Positions 17,481 to 25,533 of a stretch of 45,046 nt of DNA are shown here, one piece after another. Numbering within the stretch: the stretch's first letter is position 1; each line of letters starts with the position of its first letter. The notes beneath the pieces were generated by a model. The model did not search any database, was not told the origin of the DNA, and saw only the letters and a program-made list of their open reading frames with translations. The stretch covers positions 270 through 45,315 of the forward strand of contig WHSY01000036.1 in the NCBI GenBank assembly GCA_009379815.1, written 5' to 3'. The stretch comes from Pseudonocardiaceae bacterium (GTDB lineage Bacteria > Actinomycetota > Actinomycetes > Mycobacteriales > Pseudonocardiaceae). The position numbers were made by a program, and so were the translations under genes.

Positions 17481-18109
17481 CGCGCGAGACCTGCTCGCAG
17501 GGTCGAGCCATGGACGACGAGACCTGCTCGCAGGGTCGAGCCATGGACGACGAGACCTGCTCGCAGGGTCGAGCCATGGAGGGAGCCACACTCTGGCTCA
17601 CCGGCCTGTCCGGTGCCGGCAAGAGCACCATCGCCGTCGCCGTGGCCCAGCGGCTGCGTGCCGAGGGCCGCGAGGTCGAGGTGCTCGACGGTGACGAGCT
17701 GCGGCGCGGGCTGTCGGCCGGTCTCGGCTTCTCCCGCGAGGATCGGGACACCCACGTCCGGCGGGTCGGCTTCGTCGCCGAGTTGCTCGCGCGGCATGGT
17801 GTCATCGTGCTGGTGCCGGTGATCGCGCCGTACGCGGGCACCCGCGACGAGGTGCGCGCGGCCCATGATGCACAGGGCACCTGCTACCTGGAGGTCTACG
17901 TGGCCACCCCGCTGGGCGAGTGCGCTCGCCGCGATGTCAAGGGGCTGTACTCCAAGGCGGCCGCGGGTGAGATCACCGCGCTGACCGGCGTCGACGACCC
18001 CTACGAGGGACCCGACAAGCCCGACCTGCGGCTGGACACCACCGACATCGAGGTCGAGGCGGCCGCACGGCGCGTCCTCGACCTGCTCACCGAGAGGAGC
18101 GTGGCGTGA
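17477..18109 (+). CDS. cysC: Adenylylsulfate kinase with repeat-expanded N-terminus
   Basis: Phosphorylates APS to PAPS. The core starts MEGATLWLTGLSGAGKST (P-loop GLSGAGKS), followed by LDGDELRRGL, GFSREDRDTHVRRVGFVA, VIAPYAGTRDEVR, KGLYSKA and DPYEGP, all APS kinase motifs. GTG 17477 overlaps the cysH stop (GTGA), as at every other junction of this operon, and gives 210 aa. The extra N-terminus is three copies of ETCSQGRAM(DD). In-frame ATGs at 17510, 17543 and 17576, each with a CAGGG eight to ten bases upstream, offer alternative starts; from 17576 the protein is 177 aa, the usual family length. Which start is used is open. Confidence 0.93.
   Translation: MTRETCSQGRAMDDETCSQGRAMDDETCSQGRAMEGATLWLTGLSGAGKSTIAVAVAQRLRAEGREVEVLDGDELRRGLSAGLGFSREDRDTHVRRVGFVAELLARHGVIVLVPVIAPYAGTRDEVRAAHDAQGTCYLEVYVATPLGECARRDVKGLYSKAAAGEITALTGVDDPYEGPDKPDLRLDTTDIEVEAAARRVLDLLTERSVA
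17486..17581 (+). repeat. Three tandem 33-bp repeats at the cysC start
   Basis: Copies begin at 17486, 17519 and 17552 (the third is cut at 17581). Each unit carries a Cys codon, a near-palindrome (GACCTGC/GCAGGGTC), a CAGGG Shine-Dalgarno-like motif and an in-frame ATG. 33 bp keeps the frame and encodes 11 residues. Confidence 0.95.
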
Positions 18110-19047
18110 CGGCGACCGTGACGGCACCGCCAGCGATGAACGGCATCCGCCCGGCCGACAGCGACCACCTGGCGGCTCTGGAGTCCGAGGCGGTTCACAT
18201 CATCCGCGAGGTGGTCGCGGAGTTCGACCGCCCGGTGCTGCTGTTCTCCGGCGGCAAGGACTCGGCGGTGCTGCTGCACCTGGCGCTGCGGGCCTTTCAC
18301 CCCGGCCCGCTGCCCTTCGGCCTGCTACACGTCGACACCGGGCACAACTTCCCCGAGGTGATCGAGTTCCGGGACCGGATGGTGACCGACCTCGGGCTGC
18401 GGCTGCACGTGGCCGAGGTGCAGCACTGGATCGACGACGGCCGGCTGACGGAGCGGCCCGACGGCACCCGCAACCCGCTGCAGACCGTGCCGCTGCTCGA
18501 CAGCATCGCCGAGCACCGCTTCGACGCGGTCTTCGGCGGTGCCCGCCGCGACGAGGACCGCGCGCGAGCCAAGGAGCGCATCGTCAGCCTGCGCGACGCC
18601 TTCGGCGGCTGGGACCCGCGCCGGCAGCGGCCGGAGCTGTGGAGCCTCTACAACGGGCGGCACACGGCCGGCGAGCACGCCCGGGTGTTCCCGCTGTCGA
18701 ACTGGACCGAGCTCGACGTCTGGAACTACATCGCCCGTCGCAACGTGGCCGTGCCCGCGATCTACTACGCGCACGAGCGCGAGGTGTTCCAGCGCGACGG
18801 GATGTGGCTGACGGCCGGTGATTGGGGCGGGCCCCGTCGCGGCGAGGAGATCGTGCGGCGCACCGTACGCTACCGCACCGTCGGCGACGCGTCCTGCACC
18901 GGCGCGGTGGAGTCGACCGCCGCGACGATCGAGGAGGTGCTCGCCGAGGTCACGGCCAGCCGGATCACCGAGCGGGGTGCCACCCGCGCCGACGACCGGC
19001 TCTCCGAGGCGGCGATGGAGGACCGCAAGCGGGAGGGCTACTTCTGA
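18106..19047 (+). CDS. cysD: Sulfate adenylyltransferase subunit 2
   Basis: 313 aa ATP-PP-loop subunit of ATP sulfurylase, which forms APS from sulfate and ATP. LLFSGGKDSAVLLHL is the PP-loop (near residue 45). LLHVDTGHNFPEVIEFRD, FGGARRDEDRARAKERI, PLSNWTELDVWNYI and the C-terminal DRKREGYF are CysD hallmarks. GTG 18106 overlaps the cysC stop. It works as a heterodimer with CysN, whose gene overlaps its end (TGATG). Confidence 0.97.
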   Translation: MTATVTAPPAMNGIRPADSDHLAALESEAVHIIREVVAEFDRPVLLFSGGKDSAVLLHLALRAFHPGPLPFGLLHVDTGHNFPEVIEFRDRMVTDLGLRLHVAEVQHWIDDGRLTERPDGTRNPLQTVPLLDSIAEHRFDAVFGGARRDEDRARAKERIVSLRDAFGGWDPRRQRPELWSLYNGRHTAGEHARVFPLSNWTELDVWNYIARRNVAVPAIYYAHEREVFQRDGMWLTAGDWGGPRRGEEIVRRTVRYRTVGDASCTGAVESTAATIEEVLAEVTASRITERGATRADDRLSEAAMEDRKREGYF

Positions 19048-20348
19048 TGGGGCGTCCCGACGGGGCGTCGACCGTGACCGACGCTCCCGTCTCCCTGCTG
19101 CGGCTCACCACCGCAGGCTCGGTCGACGACGGCAAGTCGACCCTGGTCGGACGGCTGCTCCGGGACACGCAGTCGATCCTGACCGACCAGCTCGACGCGG
19201 TCAGCCGGGCGACCGTGGCGCGCGGCGGCGGGATCGACGACGAGCCCGACCTGGCGCTGCTCACCGACGGGCTGCGCGCCGAGCGCGAACAGGGCATCAC
19301 GATCGACGTGGCCTACCGCTACTTCGCGACGCCGACCCGCAAGTTCGTGCTCGCCGACTGCCCCGGACACGTGCAGTACACCCGCAACACCGTCACGGGT
19401 GCCTCCACCGCGGAGCTCGCGGTGGTGCTCGTCGACGCGCGCAACGGTGTCGTCGAGCAGACCCGGCGCCATCTCGCCGTGGCCGCGTTCCTGCGGGTGC
19501 CCCACCTGGTGCTCGCGGTCAACAAGATGGACCTGGTCGGCTTCGACGAGACCACCTTCCGGCGCATCGAGGCCGAGTTCACCACCGCGGCGACCTCGCT
19601 CGGCGTGCCCGACGTGGTGTCGGTTCCCGTCTCCGCACTGCACGGTGACAACGTCGCGGCTCGCAGCGCTGCCACCCCCTGGTACGGCGGACCGACGCTG
19701 CTCGAGCACCTCGAAGCGGTGCCCATCGGCCGCGAGGCCGTCGAGGAGCCGATGCGCTTCCCGGTGCAGGTGGTGATCCGGCCACGGACCGCGGAGCATC
19801 CCGACTACCGCGGGCTGGCCGGCAGGCTGGCCTCCGGCGTGCTGTCGGTCGGCGACCAGGTGGTGACGTTGCCGTCGGGCGGGCGCTCCACCGTCGCCGG
19901 CATCGACACCCCGGACGGTCCCGTCCCGCAAGCCGCTGCCGGGGAGTCGGTCACCGTGCTGCTCGCCGATGACCTCGACGTCGGGCGCGGCGACATGCTG
20001 GCGCGCCCGGAGCAGGCCCCCCGCGTGGTCTCCGAGCTCGAAGCAGACCTGTGCTGGCTCGCCGACCGCCCGCTGCGGCCGGGCGCCCGGGTGCTCGTCA
20101 AGCACGGCACCAGGACCGTACGAGCGATCGTCACCGAGCTCACCGGCAGGCTCGACCTGCACACGCTGACCCATGTCGGGGCACCCGAGGCGCTGGAGCT
20201 CAACGAGATCGGTGGCGCGCGGCTGCGGCTGGCCGAACCGTTGGCGGTCGACGACTACGCCACCGACCGGCACACCGGCGGCTTCCTGGTGATCGATGCC
20301 GCCGACGGCAACACGCTCGCGGCCGGTCTGGTCGCGAAGGGGCCATGA
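19047..20348 (+). CDS. cysN: Sulfate adenylyltransferase subunit 1 (GTPase)
   Basis: 433 aa GTPase subunit that drives ATP sulfurylase. G1 GSVDDGKST, REQGITIDVAYRYF (switch), G3 DCPGHVQYTRN, G4 NKMD. Two EF-Tu-like beta-barrel domains follow, ending GGFLVIDAADGNTLAAGLV, the CysN C-terminal signature. There is no CysC fusion, matching the separate cysC here. ATG 19047 overlaps the cysD stop, with GGGAGGG 10 bases upstream. An internal GTG (VTDAPVSLLRL) is an alternative start. Confidence 0.97.
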   Translation: MGRPDGASTVTDAPVSLLRLTTAGSVDDGKSTLVGRLLRDTQSILTDQLDAVSRATVARGGGIDDEPDLALLTDGLRAEREQGITIDVAYRYFATPTRKFVLADCPGHVQYTRNTVTGASTAELAVVLVDARNGVVEQTRRHLAVAAFLRVPHLVLAVNKMDLVGFDETTFRRIEAEFTTAATSLGVPDVVSVPVSALHGDNVAARSAATPWYGGPTLLEHLEAVPIGREAVEEPMRFPVQVVIRPRTAEHPDYRGLAGRLASGVLSVGDQVVTLPSGGRSTVAGIDTPDGPVPQAAAGESVTVLLADDLDVGRGDMLARPEQAPRVVSELEADLCWLADRPLRPGARVLVKHGTRTVRAIVTELTGRLDLHTLTHVGAPEALELNEIGGARLRLAEPLAVDDYATDRHTGGFLVIDAADGNTLAAGLVAKGP

Positions 20349-21076
20349 CACCCACGCTGGTCGCTGTAGCGCACGGCAGCCGCGACCCGCGCTCACCCGC
20401 GGCGGTCTCGGCGCTGATCGACGTGGTCCGCAAGCGTCACCCCGGCCTCGACGTCCGGGTGGCGTTCCTGGACCTGTCGGCGCCGCGGCTCGACGCCGTG
20501 CTGGCCGATGTCGAGTCCGCCGTGGTCGTGCCGCTGCTGCTCGGCCGCGCGTTCCACGCGACGGTCGACGTGCCGGGCGTGGTCGCCGAGGCGGTCGCCG
20601 CCCGGCCGCAGCTCGACGTCACGGTGACCGACGTGCTCGGCCCCGACGAGCGGCTCGAGCGCGCCGCGCTGCACCGGCTGGCCGCAGCCGGAGTCGACAC
20701 CGACGAGCCCGAGGTCGGGGTGGTGCTGGGTGCTGCAGGATCGGCGCAGGCCCCCGCCAACGCCGCCGTCGCCGACGTCGCGGCCCGGTGGGCGCCGCGG
20801 TACCGGTGGGCGGGTGTGGAGCCGGCATTCGCCTGCGCGGCGTCGCCGACCGTGCCCGAGGCCGTGGCGCGGCTGCGCGCGGCGGGCGCGCGCCGCATCG
20901 CGGTCGCCTCGTGGTTCCTCGCCCCCGGGATGCTGCCCGACAAGGTCATTCGGCAAGCGCGGGAGTCCGGCGCCGCTGCCCTCGCCGACCCGCTCGGTCC
21001 CGACGAGGGTGTGGCCGACCTCATCGCGGATCGCTACGGAGCCGCGCTACCCACCCGGTTTGCCTCGCCGGCCTGA
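20345..21076 (+). CDS. Sirohydrochlorin chelatase / CbiX-like
   Basis: 243 aa class II chelatase. The metal-binding motif VAVAHGSRDPRSPAAV is at the N-terminus, and VVVPLLLGRAFHATVDVPGV carries the second His. The second half (VGVVLGAAGSAQAPANAAV, VASWFLAPGMLPDKV) repeats the fold, as in two-domain CbiX/SirB proteins. It most likely inserts Fe2+ into sirohydrochlorin to make siroheme for the sulfite reductase at the head of the operon; cobalt use for B12 cannot be excluded. ATG 20345 overlaps the cysN stop (ATGA). Confidence 0.9.
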   Translation: MTPTLVAVAHGSRDPRSPAAVSALIDVVRKRHPGLDVRVAFLDLSAPRLDAVLADVESAVVVPLLLGRAFHATVDVPGVVAEAVAARPQLDVTVTDVLGPDERLERAALHRLAAAGVDTDEPEVGVVLGAAGSAQAPANAAVADVAARWAPRYRWAGVEPAFACAASPTVPEAVARLRAAGARRIAVASWFLAPGMLPDKVIRQARESGAAALADPLGPDEGVADLIADRYGAALPTRFASPA

Positions 21077-21208
21077 TCGACCTCGCCACCCGCACACTGG
21101 TCACGGGCGAGGTCGAGCCGCACATCGTGTGGCACCGGACCGGCACTCTCAAGACCTCCGGCCGCCCCTGAGCCGGGGAGGTGCACGACGGCGATTACGG
21201 TCCGGCTC

Positions 21209-21985
21209 ATGGCAGACGAGTTGGTGCATCTGACCGTGGACGCAGGCATCGCGACGATCACATTGGACTCCCCCGCCAACCGCAACGCGCTGTCGGCGCA
21301 GCTGCGCGGCGAGCTGCTCGACGCGCTCTCCGAGACCGCCGACGACGACGCGGTGCGGGTGGTGGTTCTCACCCACACCGGGCCGGTGTTCTGCGCCGGG
21401 ATGGACCTCAAGGAGTCCCGCGGGGCCAGCCCGAGCGACCAGGTCGTCAACGAGTTCCCACAGATACTCGAGCAGATCTGGACGCACCCCAAGCCGGTGG
21501 TGGTACAGCTCGCGGGACCGGCCCGCGCCGGCGGCGTGGGAATTGTCGCTGCCGCCGACATCGTCGTCGCCTCGACCGAGGCCAGCTTCGCGTTCAGCGA
21601 GGTACGCATCGGGGTGGTGCCCGCGGTGATCTCGGTGACGGTACTGCCCCGGCTGCTGCCCCGCGCCGCGCATGAGCTGTTCCTCACCGGCGAGACCTTC
21701 GACGCGCAGCGTGCGGTTGCCATCGGCCTGGTCAACTCGGCGGTGCCAGCCGATGAGCTCGGCGCCGAGGTCGCCCGCTTCACCGACATGCTCAGCCGCG
21801 GCGCCCCGAAGGCATTGGCACTGACCAAGCAGCTACTGAGCCGCAGGGCCGAGTCGACCATGGCCGAGGACTTTGAGGCGATGCTCGAGCTGTCCGCCCA
21901 GCGGTTCGCATCGGCCGAGGGCCAGGAGGGCATTCGCGCGTTCACCGACAAGCGCCCGCCTTCCTGGGCGGCGCCGGAGAGCTGA
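21209..21985 (+). CDS. Enoyl-CoA hydratase/isomerase family protein
   Basis: 258 aa crotonase-fold enzyme for acyl-CoA metabolism. ITLDSPANRNALSAQLRGEL and FCAGMDLKES (oxyanion-hole loop) lie in the N-terminal half. AGPARAGGVGIVAAADIVVAS and FAFSEVRIGVVPAVIS follow, with a Glu in the usual catalytic neighbourhood, then the C-terminal helical trimerisation part. The substrate cannot be told; methylglutaconyl-CoA-type hydratases are similar. ATG 21209 is preceded by GGAGG at a long distance, so initiation may be weak or leaderless. Confidence 0.9.
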   Translation: MADELVHLTVDAGIATITLDSPANRNALSAQLRGELLDALSETADDDAVRVVVLTHTGPVFCAGMDLKESRGASPSDQVVNEFPQILEQIWTHPKPVVVQLAGPARAGGVGIVAAADIVVASTEASFAFSEVRIGVVPAVISVTVLPRLLPRAAHELFLTGETFDAQRAVAIGLVNSAVPADELGAEVARFTDMLSRGAPKALALTKQLLSRRAESTMAEDFEAMLELSAQRFASAEGQEGIRAFTDKRPPSWAAPES

Positions 21986-22137
21986 CCGGCACCTCGCGGG
22001 AGTGGCGGCCTGTTGCGGACGGTGTGTCGGCGCATTCCGGACGCCGGCCCAGTCGTACCGACCGTCGCGGCGGGCTGATCCTGTCGGTGCCAGCGTGCAT
22101 TGTGCGGATAGTCGTCCGACGTCGAGAGGGGAAGATC

Positions 22138-22611
22138 ATGTGCTGGGCGTGCGACCATCCGGGCAGCACCTACCAGGACCAACTCGACCACATGCGCGAG
22201 CTGATGGTGCGGAACGGCTGGGCGATACAAGGTGTCGAGGGTGACCGGATCCATCCTCCCTATGCGTACACGCTGGGTCTTACCCAGTGCGGCCTGCCGG
22301 AACTCGTGGTCACCGGCATGCCGTTGCGGCGGGCCGGTGCGCTGCTCAACAGCGTCACCGAGCATGTGGTGCACGCGGAGCCGCCCGCGGCCGGGGAGCA
22401 GATCCCGCTGGTCGGCGGCCCGTTCATCGAGATCGTCGAGCTGGCACATCCCGACGCGCACCTGGACACGGCCGTCGCACTGTTCGGCCCAGACCAGTTG
22501 CGCGCCCTGCAACTGGTCTGGGCCGACGACCGCGGTCACTGGCCATGGGAGGCGGGTTCCGGGGCGGGCGGGGAGGTCAGCCGGTGCTCGGACCGCGCAG
22601 CTGACTGTTGA
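22138..22611 (+). CDS. DUF4262 domain-containing protein
   Basis: 157 aa. MCWACDHPGSTYQDQLDHMR with a Cys-x2-Cys start, then PPYAYTLGLTQCGLPELVVTGM, matches the DUF4262 family of unknown function, common as single genes in actinobacteria. The middle contains VHAEPPAAGEQIPLVGGPF and a C-terminal LRALQLVWADDRGHWPWE motif. ATG 22138 is chosen, with GAGAGGGGA upstream. The longer frame to 22024 lacks a ribosome site. A 150-bp gap precedes it without a clear promoter. Confidence 0.85.
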   Translation: MCWACDHPGSTYQDQLDHMRELMVRNGWAIQGVEGDRIHPPYAYTLGLTQCGLPELVVTGMPLRRAGALLNSVTEHVVHAEPPAAGEQIPLVGGPFIEIVELAHPDAHLDTAVALFGPDQLRALQLVWADDRGHWPWEAGSGAGGEVSRCSDRAADC

Positions 22612-22919
22612 CACCCGGTGGTCGTCGCGACCGCGCCACGGCCGTCCGGGGCGCAGCCCACCCGATCGTGCTCGCGGTGGGCGCGGTGCCACTCGTAGCG
22701 CTCGTGCTGCCGGTCGTGCTCGGCCTGTTCGACGCGGCCGGGATCAGCGGTGCGGCACCAGCTCGTTGCGCTCGGCGCCTACCCAACCCGTTCGAGGTCC
22801 ACACCCTCGATGCCAGTCACCTCGCGCCGATCACTCGAGCGCCCGAGATCGCCGACATCCTCGCCCGCCAGTGGTCGGACTCGGCGCAGCCCGCCCAGCA
22901 GGCGCGAGCCCAGATGTGA
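22608..22919 (+). CDS. Hypothetical protein coupled to the atpB remnant
   Basis: Up to 103 aa from TTG 22608 (the start is uncertain). One hydrophobic stretch (IVLAVGAVPLVALVLPVVLGLF) precedes a polar tail rich in Ala/Arg. Its TGA overlaps the GTG of the broken atpB (GTGA), so it probably belongs to the same former operon. Not recognised. Confidence 0.4.
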   Translation: MTPGGRRDRATAVRGAAHPIVLAVGAVPLVALVLPVVLGLFDAAGISGAAPARCARRLPNPFEVHTLDASHLAPITRAPEIADILARQWSDSAQPAQQARAQM

Positions 22920-23397
22920 GCGCTACCGTGGTCGCCGCCGAGGGCGGCATCTCCGTCGGCCAGCACCTGCAGTGGACGGCCCTCGACGTCACCATCAACG
23001 TCGACACCGTCATCTCGACGCTGGTCGCGGCCGCGATCGTGCTGGCGTTCGCGTTCCGCCTCCGGTCTAACGCGTTGGCCGCCGAGCGGGCTCCGCAAGT
23101 GCCGACCGGTGCGCAGCTGGCTTTCGAAACCGTCACCGTTGCGATCGAGGAGCAGGTCGAGCAGAACCTTGGGATCCGGACCGCGCCATTCGTGGTCCCG
23201 CTGTCCATCGCGCTGTTCTTCTTCATTCTCATCGCGAACTGGCTCGCGCTGCTGCCGCACGCCTTCGACGAGTACCCACAGCGGCGTGGAAACTGTTCGA
23301 GATCTTCGTCGGGCTCTTGCAGGCTGTGATCTCCGTCGTGCTGACGATCGTCTACTTCGGCCAAGCGGCCGGCCAGGAGCCGGAAGCGCCACGCTAA
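22916..23397 (+). pseudogene. atpB: ATP synthase F0 subunit a, internally deleted
   Basis: GTG 22916 begins an AtpB N-terminus (EGGISVGQHLQWTALDV, VPTGAQLAFETVTVAIEEQV, APFVVPLSIALFFFILIANW, LALLPHAFDEY). The frame then ends in noise, but from 23284 another frame reads AWKLFEIFVGLLQAVISVVL, then TIVYFGQA and TAA, which is the AtpB C-terminal helix. The central membrane part with the essential Arg and the proton half-channels is missing. So a deletion with a frameshift joined the two ends. The housekeeping ATP synthase must be elsewhere; this is the relic of a second atp locus. Confidence 0.85.
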
Positions 23398-23546
23398 AAC
23401 CCAGGCGGCCCCGTGGCGGAGAAGCCCGCGCCGCCGAGGGACGCGGGCAATGGCTCGTCCGAGGTCGCCTGCTGCACCAGCCACACCACCGCGACCAGCA
23501 CGAGCAGTGCCACCAGTGCCGCCGTGATCCGGCGACGTGGCGTCAC
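23394..23546 (-). CDS. Small single-span membrane protein
   Basis: 50 aa from GTG 23546: a basic head (TPRRR), one transmembrane segment (ITAALVALLVLVAVVWLVQQ), then a short Gly-rich tail. It is coupled to the upstream membrane gene by a GTGA overlap. Its stop overlaps the stop of the atpB relic tail to tail. Function unknown. Confidence 0.5.
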   Translation of the reverse strand: MTPRRRITAALVALLVLVAVVWLVQQATSDEPLPASLGGAGFSATGPPGF

Positions 23547-23764
23547 ACGTCGTCCCCACCGGCGCTGCTCCCGCTGCGGTGTGCCCGCTCCGGGATGGCG
23601 TCCACCGCGCGGCCGATCACCTTCGCGAGTCCCCAGCACGCCGGCAGCAGGACCACCATCAGCAGCACCACCTGCGCCGGCAGCGGGAGCCGGGTGAGCC
23701 ACAGCTCCACGCCGTCCCACCAGCGGGCGACGGCCGACCAGCCGTCCGACAGGGCGTCGAGCAC
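23543..23764 (-). CDS. Small membrane protein, 73 aa
   Basis: From GTG 23764: a Trp-rich amphipathic start (WSAVARWWDGVELWLTRLPL), a transmembrane helix (AQVVLLMVVLLPACWGLAKV), then a polar tail. Coupled to the next small membrane gene and divergent from the oxidoreductase at 23824. Not recognised. Confidence 0.55.
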   Translation of the reverse strand: MLDALSDGWSAVARWWDGVELWLTRLPLPAQVVLLMVVLLPACWGLAKVIGRAVDAIPERAHRSGSSAGGDDV

Positions 23765-23823
23765 CCCCGCAGGGTAGCCACCCCGGATGTGGCGGCCGCC
23801 GGCTGGGACTAGGTTGGACAGCC

Positions 23824-24789
23824 ATGTTCGCCGTCTACGCCGACCGCCCCGAAGCCGACGACCCGCTGGCCGCCCTGACCGTGGGGGAACGCCCCGACCC
23901 GGAAGTACCCGAGGGTTACGTCCCGATCACCGTGCGCGCCGCGAGCGTGAACATGCACGACGTCTTCACGCTGCGCGGTGTGGGCATCAAACCGGAACAG
24001 TTCCCGATGGTGCTCGGCTGCGACGGTGCCGGGACACTGCCGGACGGGTCGGACGTGGTCATCCACTCGGTCGTCACCTCCCCTGGCTGGATCGGGGACG
24101 AGACGCTCGACCCGAAGCGGACGCTGTTGACGGAGAAACTGCAGGGCACCTTCGCCGACACCGTCGTCGTGCCCGAGCGCAACGTGTTGCCCAAGCCGGC
24201 CGCGCTGTCGTTCCCCGAGGCGGCGTGCATGGGAACCGCCTGGCTGACCGCCTACCGGATGCTGTTCGTCAAGTCGGGCCTGCGGCCCGGCCAGACCATG
24301 CTCGTGCAGGGCTCGTCCGGCGGTGTCTCCACCGCGCTGATCACGCTCGGCCGCGCCGCCGGGATGCGGGTCTGGGTCACTGGGCGCACCGAGGAGAAGC
24401 GGGAGCTGGCCCGCTCGCTGGGCGCCCACGAGGCGTTCGAGTCGGGGGCACGGCTGCCGGAACGGGTCGACGGCGTGTTCGAGACCGTGGGCAAGGCCAC
24501 CTGGGCGCACACCATGAAATCGCTCAAGCCGGGCGGCATCGTCGTCTGCTCGGGCGCCACCTCCGGTGACGCCGACTCCGTGCAGCTGCAGCGACTGTTC
24601 TTCCTGCAACTACGGGTGGTCGGGTCGACGATGGGTACTCGGGACGAGCTCGCCGACCTGCTGTCCTTCCTGGACATCAGCGGGATCCGCCCGCAGATCG
24701 GCACCGAGGTGGCGATGGCCGACGCCGAGCAGGCCTTCCGGGCGATGCTCGACGGCGACACCGCCGGCAAGATCGTGCTCACCCGCTGA
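23824..24789 (+). CDS. Zinc-independent MDR family oxidoreductase (quinone reductase-like)
   Basis: 321 aa medium-chain dehydrogenase/reductase. GroES-like N-terminus (VTVRAASVNMHDVFTLRGVG-like pattern, MVLGCDGAGTL), NAD(P)-binding Rossmann part with VQGSSGGVSTALITLGRA, and the family end AEQAFRAMLDGDTAGKIVLT. The catalytic and structural zinc cysteines of classical alcohol dehydrogenases are absent, so a quinone or enone reductase type is more likely. The substrate is unknown. It follows a 59-bp divergent gap. Confidence 0.9.
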   Translation: MFAVYADRPEADDPLAALTVGERPDPEVPEGYVPITVRAASVNMHDVFTLRGVGIKPEQFPMVLGCDGAGTLPDGSDVVIHSVVTSPGWIGDETLDPKRTLLTEKLQGTFADTVVVPERNVLPKPAALSFPEAACMGTAWLTAYRMLFVKSGLRPGQTMLVQGSSGGVSTALITLGRAAGMRVWVTGRTEEKRELARSLGAHEAFESGARLPERVDGVFETVGKATWAHTMKSLKPGGIVVCSGATSGDADSVQLQRLFFLQLRVVGSTMGTRDELADLLSFLDISGIRPQIGTEVAMADAEQAFRAMLDGDTAGKIVLTR

Positions 24790-24822
24790 GCACCCCGGCC
24801 ATCCCACGGCCCGGCGGGGACG

Positions 24823-25422
24823 CTACGCAGCACCCCCGTCGGGCCGCAGGCCGTCCAACAGCCGTGCCGGCACCACGGTCATCGGGAACGGGCGCTGCGT
24901 CGTGAACGGCTCGTCCCCCACGACTTTCGCCACCTCGACAAACCTGCCGACCTCGTCGAGCTCGAACGCCCGGAGCCCGCCTGGCGCCACGGGATCGAAC
25001 ACCCAGTACGACCGAACGCCCATCCGCTCGTAGGCGACCTTCTTGGTGTTCAGGTCGTGCAGTCGGGTGCTCGGCGAGACCACCTCGACCGCGAGTAGGG
25101 GCGCGACCGGTAGGTGCTGCGGCGTGAGATCGTCGAACCGGGCGACGACGACGTCCGGCTGCACCTCGTTGTGCTCATCCAGCTGCACTGCGAACGGCGC
25201 GGGCAATGTGCGCAATCCCGGTGGGCACGCGGCCCGGAGCGCTACGGCCAGCGCGATCGACGCCTCCTGATGATCCCATCCCGGCGCTGGGGTCACGATG
25301 AGCACGCCGTCGATGAGCTCGTACCGGTGGCCGTCATCGGGCATCGCCTCCAGGTCCCGCACTGTGAACGGGCGACCTGAAGCGATACCGGCGAAGCCTG
25401 GCTCGGCGCTCATAGCCGTCAT
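24823..25422 (-). CDS. Uma2 family endonuclease (DUF820)
   Basis: 199 aa restriction-endonuclease-like fold. FTVRDLEAMPDDGHRYELIDG is the Uma2 start; VQPDVVVARFDD and PLLAVEVVSPSTR supply the PD-(D/E)xK-type Asp and Glu, followed by KKVAYERMGVRSYWVFDP. The family is widespread and its function in the cell is unclear. ATG 25422, with a possible second start at MSAEPG. It converges with the MDR gene (33-bp gap). Confidence 0.88.
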   Translation of the reverse strand: MTAMSAEPGFAGIASGRPFTVRDLEAMPDDGHRYELIDGVLIVTPAPGWDHQEASIALAVALRAACPPGLRTLPAPFAVQLDEHNEVQPDVVVARFDDLTPQHLPVAPLLAVEVVSPSTRLHDLNTKKVAYERMGVRSYWVFDPVAPGGLRAFELDEVGRFVEVAKVVGDEPFTTQRPFPMTVVPARLLDGLRPDGGAA

Positions 25423-25533
25423 GGTCCCCCCCGTCCCTCTCGGGTGCCAAGCCTGACAGCCGGCACCGACAGTTTCGGTCCGGCGGCGTTGGTGCCCCGT
25501 ATCGGCCGCACTGCGGCTACCGGCGAGCCGACC

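Noticed and set aside
17486-17581. CRISPR array
   Set aside because: The repeats are back to back with no unique spacers, and lie in frame with cysC.
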